DNA from: CAXSEF01 sp964236535
Lineage (GTDB): Bacteria > Pseudomonadota > Alphaproteobacteria > Acetobacterales > Acetobacteraceae
Direction: 5' to 3'
NCBI GenBank assembly: GCA_964236535.1
Contig: CAXSEF010000021.1
Coordinates: 1 to 42,693 of the forward strand
Length of the DNA stretch: 42,693 nucleotides
Part shown: piece by piece, positions 23,749 through 31,396 of the stretch
Position numbering within the stretch: position 1 is the first letter of the stretch
Layout of the letters: the number at the start of each line of letters is the position of its first letter
Notes under the pieces: generated by a model
Seen by the model: only the letters and a program-made list of their open reading frames with translations
Databases searched by the model: none
What the model was told of the DNA's origin: nothing
Made by a program: the position numbers and the translations under genes

Positions 23749-25005
23749 ATGGTCATGAAGCTCGCCCTCAGCCCCGGCCGCGTGTTCAGCGGCGCCGCCG
23801 GCAACGGCCCGCGCCGCCTCGCCTGGATCGGCACGGGTGTGACCGGCATCCTGGTCGTCGTCGCCGGCTTCCTGCTGGCCGGTCACGAACTGCAGCAGAC
23901 CACCACGGTCACCAGGCTGGCCGCGGCGGACCCGCTGCCGGGCGGTTCGAAGGGCAGCCCCTACTTCCACGAGCTCGCCCGCGCCAAGGCCAAGGACGAC
24001 GGGCAGGCTGCGCTCGCCGCCGGCGACTCCTACGTGGCGCCCCTCGAAGGCATCGCCGCGCCGGAGCCATCGCCGCATCAGATGCTGGCCATTGCGGACC
24101 CGATCATCCCGGTGCCCAAGCCACTGCCGCCCAACGCGTCGAGACTGCCCGTCGTCACCTCCGGCACGCAGCCCAACCCGTTCGCAACGAGCACGGGCGC
24201 GGTGCATCGCGTCTCCGACAACGGAGGCGATCCACCAAAGGTCGATCCGCAGCAGGTGCAGGCCTACCAGCTCGCGATGGAGAGGCTGTTCAACGGCATG
24301 GGCGGCAAGGCGGCCGATACCCAGCATTGGAGCAAGGAGGAGGCCCAGACACAGACAGGCGGGCAGGCGGGAGCGAGGGCCGACGAGATTGGCCGGGTGC
24401 AGAACGCCTCGACGGGTGGGCAGGGCGTCACCCCTCCGCTGGCCCGCCGTCGCGTCGGCAAGATGCTGATGTCGGCGGACCGGGGCATCTACGCCATCAA
24501 CAAGCTCGCCGTGAACTCGGACGGCGGCGGCCCGGTGATCATCGAGGCAGAATCCGGGCCGATCGCCGGCGACCGCATGAAGGGTGGCTTCGAGCAGAAG
24601 GGCGACCGGCTGGTGGTCATGCTCACCACGCTGACCCATGAAGGGCAGGACATCCCGATCCAGGCGATCGTGGTCACGCCCGACACCATGGAGACCACCG
24701 TGGCCTCGCGGGTCGAGGAGCACTACTTCGAGCGTTTCGCGCTTCCGGCCGCGGCGGCGTTCGTGTCCGGGCTCGGGCAGGCGGAGCTGCAGTCCAACAC
24801 CTCGTCCGTGTTGAGCCCCTTTGGCGGGGCCTCGGGCTTCACGCACCTTAACCTGCCGCAGCAGCTCGGCGTCGCGGCAGGAGCGGCCGGCGCGCAGATC
24901 GGACAGACGCTGCAGCAGTCCGTGCCGAAGAAGGCGACGGTCTACCTCGACGCCAACACCCCGGTCGGCGTGGTTTTCCTGTCCACGGTCAACGAGCCGG
25001 AATAG
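23749..25005 (+). CDS. dotG: DotG/IcmE (TraO) VirB10-like channel protein
   Basis: 418 residues, close to the size of TraO of R64 and far shorter than Legionella DotG, whose long repeat region is absent. A membrane segment lies at about 25-44 (IGTGVTGILVVVAGFLLAGH). A proline-rich periplasmic linker (about 45-225) leads to the VirB10-type barrel domain (about 235-418): GDRMKGGFEQKGDRLVVMLT, GQDIPIQAIVVTPDTMETTV, and the last strands VYLDANTPVGVVFLS. It should span both membranes and form the central channel with DotH and DotF. Co-transcription with dotI and dotH is likely from the spacing. Confidence 0.92.
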   Translation: MVMKLALSPGRVFSGAAGNGPRRLAWIGTGVTGILVVVAGFLLAGHELQQTTTVTRLAAADPLPGGSKGSPYFHELARAKAKDDGQAALAAGDSYVAPLEGIAAPEPSPHQMLAIADPIIPVPKPLPPNASRLPVVTSGTQPNPFATSTGAVHRVSDNGGDPPKVDPQQVQAYQLAMERLFNGMGGKAADTQHWSKEEAQTQTGGQAGARADEIGRVQNASTGGQGVTPPLARRRVGKMLMSADRGIYAINKLAVNSDGGGPVIIEAESGPIAGDRMKGGFEQKGDRLVVMLTTLTHEGQDIPIQAIVVTPDTMETTVASRVEEHYFERFALPAAAAFVSGLGQAELQSNTSSVLSPFGGASGFTHLNLPQQLGVAAGAAGAQIGQTLQQSVPKKATVYLDANTPVGVVFLSTVNEPE

Positions 25006-25023
25006 CTGCGCACACGGTCGGCG

Positions 25024-25033
25024 CTGTTCGCGT
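25024..25033 (+). promoter_or_regulatory. Transfer-operon element, site 7 (dotF operon)
   Basis: CTGTTCGCGT, 42 nt before the dotF/traP start, in the 70-nt gap after dotG. Confidence 0.5.
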
Positions 25034-25075
25034 CGGCCGGGGCAAGGCTCTGCGTGGAACACACGCAGGTGACAC

Positions 25076-26494
25076 ATGGACTCGCACATCCTCTCGACCC
25101 CCGACCTCCCCCCGACCGGCCTGCAGCCCGCTTCCGACGTCGAGACCCACGGGCATGATGTCGGCTCCAGCCCCGCACCCGACACGTCCAAAGCTGTGTC
25201 CCAGCCGCAGGACCAGATCCCCGGCTACGAGGACGAACAGCCCGGTCAGCGCCAGGCCTACCGCACGATCCTGGGGGCGCCCGCCAAGCCGACGGTGCAG
25301 GCCCCCACGTCGCGCGACCGCATTCCCATTTCCGAGAACCAGCCCTTTCTGGCGGCGCCAGTGCTGGCTGCCGCGCGCCCGTCCGCTCCTGAGCTGACCA
25401 TGCCGGATGAAACCGAGCTGGATGCCGCACCCGCGGAGGTGGTTCCACCGTCCGTGACAACGGCCACCCAGCACTCGACGCGCAACGTGCTGCTGGCCAC
25501 TGCCGGGGCATTCGGCCTCACGGTGCTTCTGGCCGGCGGTTGCTTCTACGCGCTGACGCACCGAGGCGGGTCCGTGCCTTCGCCGGACACCGTCTCGCTG
25601 CCGCAGTTGGTGAGGCCGTCCGAGGCGCTCGCGGCCAACCAGGCGGGAGTGCAGGCAGCCGGCATGGCCAAGGCGCAGCCTGGCGCACAGCCGACGGGTG
25701 CCGGTCCCGCCAGGGCCGCCTCCCAGGCGCACAAGGCCGATGCTGCGGACATCCTGGGCCTGAAGTCGGACACGCCAGCTGTTGCCCTGCCGCCCCCTGC
25801 GGTCGCGGCTCCGGAGATCGCGGAGGCCACCCTGTCTGCCGCTACTCCGGAAGCACCGGCCGCCGAAAAGCCGGTCGCCTCGACCGCGGCCGTAACGCCT
25901 CCGCAAGCGTCCACGCAGGCCGCTGCTGCTCCTGTGATGCACCCTGCCGATGCCGCCGATGTGGCCGCGGCCCTCGTGCCTGCGCCGATGTCGTCGCGCC
26001 AGGTGGTCGACGTGCTCTCCGTGGTCACGGAGCTGGGCGCCCTGGTGCGCGACATGCGCAACGAGAACACCCAGCTGCGCACCCAGGTCGCGACGCTGAG
26101 CGACACGGTCGCGACCAAGACCATGGATTTCGAGCAGCGCCTGGGCCTTGCCGAGGCGCGCGGCTCGGTCGCCGCCGCCATGGGCGCCGGCAAGCCGCAG
26201 CCGGCAGCGCAGGGCGGCATCATCCCGGCCGTCGTCACCGTCTCCGGCGCTCATTCTACGCGGGAGACGGGCGTGTCGTCCGTCGCGGCTCCCACCCGCT
26301 CAGCCCGCGACTACCGCGTCCAGGCAGCCTCTCCGGGCCTGGCGGTGCTCGCCGACGCGGGCGCAGGTCCGGGCCAGGCAGCGGGCCTGCAGGTCTCCGT
26401 CGGCGACGACGTGCCGGGTGTCGGCCGCATCACCAGCATCGGGCAGCGCGGCTCGACCTGGGTGGTGCAGACCGACCACGGCGCGATCCAGTAG
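25076..26494 (+). CDS. dotF: DotF/IcmG (TraP)-like inner-membrane protein
   Basis: 472 residues. A polar cytoplasmic N-terminus (1-140) is followed by one membrane segment (about 141-165, NVLLATAGAFGLTVLLAGGCFY). A long Ala/Pro-rich region follows, then a predicted coiled coil (VTELGALVRDMRNENTQLRTQ, about 318-350) and a small C-terminal beta domain (YRVQAASPGLAVL to TWVVQTDHGAIQ). The C-terminal fold recalls the TraP/DotF and PilP type. Location between dotG and traQ is the R64 order. Sequence conservation in this family is low, so the call leans on architecture and synteny. Confidence 0.75.
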   Translation: MDSHILSTPDLPPTGLQPASDVETHGHDVGSSPAPDTSKAVSQPQDQIPGYEDEQPGQRQAYRTILGAPAKPTVQAPTSRDRIPISENQPFLAAPVLAAARPSAPELTMPDETELDAAPAEVVPPSVTTATQHSTRNVLLATAGAFGLTVLLAGGCFYALTHRGGSVPSPDTVSLPQLVRPSEALAANQAGVQAAGMAKAQPGAQPTGAGPARAASQAHKADAADILGLKSDTPAVALPPPAVAAPEIAEATLSAATPEAPAAEKPVASTAAVTPPQASTQAAAAPVMHPADAADVAAALVPAPMSSRQVVDVLSVVTELGALVRDMRNENTQLRTQVATLSDTVATKTMDFEQRLGLAEARGSVAAAMGAGKPQPAAQGGIIPAVVTVSGAHSTRETGVSSVAAPTRSARDYRVQAASPGLAVLADAGAGPGQAAGLQVSVGDDVPGVGRITSIGQRGSTWVVQTDHGAIQ

Positions 26495-26506
26495 CGGCGC
26501 CGCGCC

Positions 26507-27046
26507 ATGCAGGGCTTCGTCAACTTCGCGGCCGACATCGGCCAGGTCATCGCGCTGCTGATCCCGCTGCTCTGCTATCTGTGTGGAGGCGCCTTCCTGG
26601 TCGCCTCCGGCTGGGGGCTGTGGCACATGCACCAGCCCGGCAGCTTCTGGGAGCGCCACCCCTGGGTGCCGTTCGCCACCATCTTCTTCGCCGGGGCGCT
26701 GCTGTCCTTCGACAAAATGCTGACCTTCGGCAACGCCACCTTTGGCGGCGGACCCAAGGTCAGCATGACGTCGAGCCTGACCAGCTACACCGCGCCCACG
26801 GTGGACACGAGCACCCTGATGGGCGCCACGCCCGAGGCCACGCTGCTGAACATCATCAACGTGTTCATCTACTTCTTCCGCAGCTACGGGGCACTGATCG
26901 TCCTGCTCGGCGTGTTCAGCCTCAAGTCCGTCGTGGAAGGTGGCAAGCGCGGCGGAACCGGCACGTCGGTCATCATGATCGTCTTCGGCTTTGCCGTGAT
27001 GAACGTCGATACCATCGCCGCGGCCGTGCTCACCTACTTCGCCTGA
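26507..27046 (+). CDS. traQ: TraQ (DotE/IcmC-like) membrane protein
   Basis: 179 residues with three or four hydrophobic segments: near 14-36 (IALLIPLLCYLCGGAFLVASG), 55-70 (VPFATIFFAGALLSF), 113-137 and 155-179. The loops are short and uncharged. The order dotF-traQ-traR is the same as in R64, where TraQ is an inner-membrane transfer protein. It starts 12 nt after dotF, so the two form one transcript, and is followed by a 113-nt gap with a new operon element. Confidence 0.75.
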   Translation: MQGFVNFAADIGQVIALLIPLLCYLCGGAFLVASGWGLWHMHQPGSFWERHPWVPFATIFFAGALLSFDKMLTFGNATFGGGPKVSMTSSLTSYTAPTVDTSTLMGATPEATLLNIINVFIYFFRSYGALIVLLGVFSLKSVVEGGKRGGTGTSVIMIVFGFAVMNVDTIAAAVLTYFA

Positions 27047-27089
27047 CTTTAGCCCATCTGATGTTCGCCACCTGGCAGAAACATCGCTC

Positions 27090-27099
27090 CTGTTCGCGT
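27090..27099 (+). promoter_or_regulatory. Transfer-operon element, site 8 (dotP operon)
   Basis: CTGTTCGCGT, identical to site 7 but 60 nt before the GTG start of the dotP-like gene. Confidence 0.45.
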
Positions 27100-27159
27100 G
27101 CGGCGCTGGGACTCTGCGGATCGAGGGGGACACACCCTCGACAACCCAAGGAACCTACC

Positions 27160-27609
27160 GTGGCAGACAAGACCCTCGTCGCTCCCGCACGCACCGGGAT
27201 CGCCCTCTTCCCCACCGTGAAGCCGACCAGGCGCCAGCGCCTGATGACCGCGACCGCCGCCTTCGCCGCGGTCGCCCTGCCCGCCTCCAACGCCCTCGCG
27301 CAGGCGGCCGGCAACACCCTGGGCAGCCGCATGCAGGCGGTGTCCACCGACATGACGAGCGGCGGCGGCTACCTGCTGACGCTGTTCGGCTTCATCCTCG
27401 GCGGCTTCGCCCTGATCGCCGGCGGCTGGACCATCTACCAGCACACCAAGAACCCCAACGGCCAGGCCAAGCTCGGCTATGGCGTCGCTGGCGTGCTGGC
27501 AGGTGGCTTCTTCCTCACCATCGCCTCGATCGCCACCTTCTCGGCGCAGACCATCTCCGGCGCCGACGTCAGCAGCAACGGCACCTCCAAGGCGATGACG
27601 TTCCAGTAA
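27160..27609 (+). CDS. traR: TraR (DotP/IcmD-like) small membrane protein
   Basis: 149 residues from a GTG at 27160, chosen because AAGGAAC lies just upstream; in-frame codons before it encode unstructured sequence. The N-terminal region has a basic stretch then MTATAAFAAVALPASNALA, which may be a signal. Two membrane helices follow (about 70-92, YLLTLFGFILGGFALIAGG, and 105-130). This two-helix layout with a Gly-rich first helix matches DotP/IcmD and TraR. It begins an operon with dotN and dotO at gaps of 11-14 nt. Confidence 0.75.
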   Translation: MADKTLVAPARTGIALFPTVKPTRRQRLMTATAAFAAVALPASNALAQAAGNTLGSRMQAVSTDMTSGGGYLLTLFGFILGGFALIAGGWTIYQHTKNPNGQAKLGYGVAGVLAGGFFLTIASIATFSAQTISGADVSSNGTSKAMTFQ

Positions 27610-27623
27610 GGAACGCCGCGTTC

Positions 27624-28295
27624 ATGCGCCTCCTGCCCCTCGTCCCGTCCGCCCGCCTTCCTTCCTTCCTCGCGGACACGCCAGGAACGCAGGAGGCGCG
27701 TTCCTCCGTCCTGGAGCGCGACAGCCACACCTGCCGGTTCTGCGGTTTTCACGCCGCGGGCTCGCAGGAGGTAGTCGCGCTCGACGCCGCCGCCCTCCCG
27801 CCTTCGCCGGATGCCCTCGCGACGGCGTGCCTGCTCTGCGCGGCCGTGCAGCAGCTCGAACGCCCCACCGCGGCGCAGGAGACGCTGCTGGTTTGGCTGC
27901 CGGAGGTGGCGCAGCCAGTGCTCAATGCCCTGGTGCGCGGCATCCATCTCGCCCTGCACAAGGATGACGAGTCCCCCGTCCTGGGCAGCCGTCCCCGCCA
28001 GGACAACCCGACCCTGCGGGCCACCTGGAGCGCCTACGACGCCCTGGCGGCACGCCGGGAAGCCGCGGAGCTGCACATCGGCACCAGCTCGTCCTGCGAG
28101 CTCGCCGCCGCCCTGCTCGAGATGCCGCCGGCTTCCTACAGCCGCCGCGCCGCGCTGCTCGGCGGCGTGCGCGTCCTGCACCGTGGCCGACACATCCACG
28201 ACGGACAGGACGCCTACCCGAAGGTCCTCGCCGGCTGGGCTGCGGCCGTCTCGCCAGAGGCCGCGGCGGTGCCTGCCTTTCCGACCCTCTCCTAG
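27624..28295 (+). CDS. dotN: DotN/IcmJ (TraT-like) zinc-binding coupling-complex protein
   Basis: 223 residues. The zinc ligands are visible: LERDSHTCRFCGF (CxxC) near residue 40 and ATACLLCAAVQQL (CxxC) near residue 73, an HNH-like treble-clef arrangement known for DotN. The rest is helical (LPEVAQPVLNALVRGIHLAL). In Dot/Icm systems DotN binds the DotL ATPase as part of the type IV coupling complex. It is cytoplasmic, with no signal. Its position directly before dotO agrees with R64 traT-traU. Confidence 0.85.
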   Translation: MRLLPLVPSARLPSFLADTPGTQEARSSVLERDSHTCRFCGFHAAGSQEVVALDAAALPPSPDALATACLLCAAVQQLERPTAAQETLLVWLPEVAQPVLNALVRGIHLALHKDDESPVLGSRPRQDNPTLRATWSAYDALAARREAAELHIGTSSSCELAAALLEMPPASYSRRAALLGGVRVLHRGRHIHDGQDAYPKVLAGWAAAVSPEAAAVPAFPTLS

Positions 28296-28306
28296 CCGGA
28301 GCCGCC

Positions 28307-31300
28307 ATGTTCGGACTTCTCGCCAACGGCCTCGCCGCCCTGTCGATCAAGCTGCGCCAGCCGCTGTCCTCGTTCTGCGACCTGGAGACCTCGGACGGCG
28401 ACGCGCTGGTGGGCAAGCGGGGGGAGAACGTCACGGTCCTGCAGGTCCAGGGCCTGCGCAAGATGACGCTGCGCCAGGACGTCGAGGCCATCGCCGAGGC
28501 GCTGCGCATGGAGCTGTCCGGACCGCTGGACGGCCCCGGGCACGCGCTGCAGGGCTGGTTCGCCTGCGACCCCGACATGTCCGGCCCCGAGATCGAGCGC
28601 AACCTGCACGGCAGCCGCACCATGGCCCGCGAGATCGGCCTGTCGATCCCCGACATCTTCGCCGAGCGCGAGAAGCTCTGGCCGAAGATCATGCGCTTCG
28701 AGGCCTGCTACTTCGTGGTCTGGTCCAGGCCTGCCCTGCTGACGCGCGAGGAGAAGAAGCAGAGCAAAACTGAGCGCCTCGCTGCCGGCAAGGGCTCACC
28801 ACGCATCACCGAGGCGCAGAACGTGTTCCTCGGCAGCGAGATCCTCGCCGCCCGCCATGCCGCCTTCGTCAGCCGCCTGGTCTCGTCCTTCCGCACCCAC
28901 GGCATCGGTATCGCAGCCCTGTCCCCCGGCGACGCCCTGATCCGCATGCGCGAGGCGATGTATCCCGAGACGGCGAACAGCGCCTGGAAGCCGATCCTTC
29001 CCGGCACCGCGGTGCGTCCGCTGCTGCCCGAGGAGGGAGAGAAGGGCGACGCGGGGCTGGTGCTGTGGCCGCCGATCGCCGACCAGCTGTTCCGCGCCGA
29101 CGCGGAGACCCATGGCGGGCAGCGGGTCCGCATCGGCCAGTTCGAATGGTCGTCGGTCGACATGTCGCGCGGCCCCGAGGATGCCCGGCCGTTCGCCAAC
29201 TTGGTCGGGCGCATGGCGCACCACCACTACCTGCCGTGGCGCATGTCGATCCTGGTGGAGGGTGGCGGCCGCGGCATGATGTCGCTGAAGTCGATCTTCG
29301 CTACCATGCTGGGCTTCGTGCCGGCCAACCGGCAAATCCACGAGGCGTTTTCCGCGCTGCGCCACATGCGCGACAAGAACGTCGACGTCATGGTCAAGGT
29401 GCGGACCAGCTTCGCGACCTGGACGCCGGAGGGCGACGTCGGCCGCCTGCGCCGCCAGGCCTCCACCCTGGCGCAGCAGGTCGAGGGCTGGGGCAACTGC
29501 CAGACCAGCGTGCTGTGCGGCGACCCTCTGGAAGGCGTGATGAGCAGCGCCCTCGGCATGGCCGTGGCGTCCACCGCTCCTGCCGCGGCCGCACCGCTGG
29601 GCGAGGTGCTGCGCATGCTGCCCTGGGGCCGCCCTGCCTCGCCCTGGCAGGTGGGCTCGGTGCTGTTCCGCACCCCGGACGGGCGCATGTGGCCGTTCGA
29701 TCCCGCGGGCTCGCGGCGCAAGCACACCCTGGACCTGTTCGTCGCTCCCTCGCGCTTCGGCAAATCGGTGCTGTCCAACACCATCCTGCTCGGCCTGTGC
29801 CTGAGCAGCGCCGCCCAGACCACCCAGGGCGCGCGGCTGCCGCTGATCGGCAAGCTCGACATCGGGCCCTCAGCCGAAGGGCTGATCCTGCTGATCCAGG
29901 AGGCGCTGCCGGCGCATCGCCGCAACGAGGCGATCTACGTCGCCATGCAGCTGGCCGATGGCTACGAGTTCAACATCTTCGACACCCAGGTCGGCTGCCG
30001 CATGCCGCTGCCGCTGGAGCGCGACTTCGTCCAGAACATGCTCTCACTCGGCTGCATGCCGATCGACGCGACGGCGCCGTTCGAGGGCATGGACCAGCTG
30101 GTCGGCTTCGTGGTCGAGGAAGCCTACCGGATGCTCTCCGACAGCAGCAGCGGCAAGAAGCGGCCGAAGCGCTACCACCCGGGGGTGGAGCCCTCGGTGG
30201 ACGAGGCGTTGCGCCAGCTGCGCTTCGATGCGGAGCGCGACACCTGGTGGTGGGAAGTGGTCGACGTGCTGTGCCGGGCGGACGAGCACGGCCTGGCCGC
30301 CATCGCACAGCGCCATGCGGTGCCGCTGCTGGAGGACCTGGTGACCGCGGTGCGTGCGCAGCAGATCCAGGACATGTTCGGCAAGGTCGTGGCCGGCACC
30401 CAGGAGACCCTGCCGCAGCTGTTCGAGCGCTACGTCATGGCGCTCATCAAGCGCTACCCCACCCTGAACCGTCCGACCCGGCTGGACTTCGGCCCGGCCC
30501 GGGTGATCGTGCTGGACCTGGAGTATGTGGCGCCGACCGGCAGCGCCGAGGCGGACCGGCAGACCGACCTGATGTACCTGCTCGGCCGGCACATCCTGGC
30601 GCGCAACTTCTTCCTGCGGCCGAAGTACCTGCCGATGGTGCCCGAGCTGGTGCGTGAGTATCACCGCAAGCGGTTCACCGAGGTCTACGAGACCTACAAG
30701 CGCCTTGAGTATGACGAGTATCAGCGCACGGCCGGACGGCTCTACGTGCGCCGCCAGGTGGAGCAGGACGGCCGCGAGGGCGGCAAGCACAACCTGCAGC
30801 TCGGGCTGAGCAGCCAGCGCATGCAGGACTTCGGCGACTACGTGATCTCGCAGTCCACGGGGCGCTTCGTGCTGGGCGCCGGCGACGAGCAGGAGAAGGA
30901 GGACATCATCCGGCGCTTCGGGGTCAGCGCGGCTTCGGCAGAGTTGATCCGCAAGCGGCTGAACGGACCGACCGCAGGGGGTGCCCCGTTCATGGCGCTG
31001 ATCGCGGCGGACGACGAGTGGTACGAGCAGATGCTGGTGAACAGCCTGGGGCCGGTGGAGCTGTGGGCGTTCTCCACGTCACCGCAGGACGTGGCGCTGC
31101 GCTCGCGGCTCTACCAGCGCGTCGGCCCGGCGGAGGCGCGGCGGCGACTGGCGCGGGTGTTCCCGCAGGGCAGCGCCAAGGGCGAGATCGACCGGCGCAA
31201 GGAGGATCGCCAGCGCGGCGGCGAGGATGAGGCGCGAGCGCAGATGAGCGTGGTGCAGGACCTCGCCGACGAGCTGGTGGATGGGCACGGCCTGGGGATC

Positions 31301-31348
31301 GTGTTGCGACGCTTTGAGCACGAGGAGGCGGAGCTTCAGCAGGCGTGA
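28307..31348 (+). CDS. dotO: DotO/IcmB (TraU) VirB4-like ATPase
   Basis: 1013 residues, the normal size for the family. Walker A is APSRFGKS at about residues 481-488 (within FVAPSRFGKSVLSNTILLGL), and a Walker B-type strand occurs as RVIVLDLEYVAP near 732. The N-terminal half carries the family's regulatory region. DotO forms a hexamer at the cytoplasmic base of the channel and powers assembly together with DotB. It is the last gene of the dotP-dotN-dotO operon; the next gene, mutS, starts 48 nt downstream without the shared element, so read-through into mutS is possible. Confidence 0.92.
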   Translation: MFGLLANGLAALSIKLRQPLSSFCDLETSDGDALVGKRGENVTVLQVQGLRKMTLRQDVEAIAEALRMELSGPLDGPGHALQGWFACDPDMSGPEIERNLHGSRTMAREIGLSIPDIFAEREKLWPKIMRFEACYFVVWSRPALLTREEKKQSKTERLAAGKGSPRITEAQNVFLGSEILAARHAAFVSRLVSSFRTHGIGIAALSPGDALIRMREAMYPETANSAWKPILPGTAVRPLLPEEGEKGDAGLVLWPPIADQLFRADAETHGGQRVRIGQFEWSSVDMSRGPEDARPFANLVGRMAHHHYLPWRMSILVEGGGRGMMSLKSIFATMLGFVPANRQIHEAFSALRHMRDKNVDVMVKVRTSFATWTPEGDVGRLRRQASTLAQQVEGWGNCQTSVLCGDPLEGVMSSALGMAVASTAPAAAAPLGEVLRMLPWGRPASPWQVGSVLFRTPDGRMWPFDPAGSRRKHTLDLFVAPSRFGKSVLSNTILLGLCLSSAAQTTQGARLPLIGKLDIGPSAEGLILLIQEALPAHRRNEAIYVAMQLADGYEFNIFDTQVGCRMPLPLERDFVQNMLSLGCMPIDATAPFEGMDQLVGFVVEEAYRMLSDSSSGKKRPKRYHPGVEPSVDEALRQLRFDAERDTWWWEVVDVLCRADEHGLAAIAQRHAVPLLEDLVTAVRAQQIQDMFGKVVAGTQETLPQLFERYVMALIKRYPTLNRPTRLDFGPARVIVLDLEYVAPTGSAEADRQTDLMYLLGRHILARNFFLRPKYLPMVPELVREYHRKRFTEVYETYKRLEYDEYQRTAGRLYVRRQVEQDGREGGKHNLQLGLSSQRMQDFGDYVISQSTGRFVLGAGDEQEKEDIIRRFGVSAASAELIRKRLNGPTAGGAPFMALIAADDEWYEQMLVNSLGPVELWAFSTSPQDVALRSRLYQRVGPAEARRRLARVFPQGSAKGEIDRRKEDRQRGGEDEARAQMSVVQDLADELVDGHGLGIVLRRFEHEEAELQQA

Positions 31349-31396
31349 CCGGCAGCGCTTTGCTTCGCAGCGCCGGCATGTGATGCAGGTGCCACC

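Noticed and set aside
31361..31370. Operon element before mutS (TGCTTCGCAG)
   Set aside because: It lacks the invariant TTCG context and final T of the pattern and is only 26 nt from the start; counted as no match.
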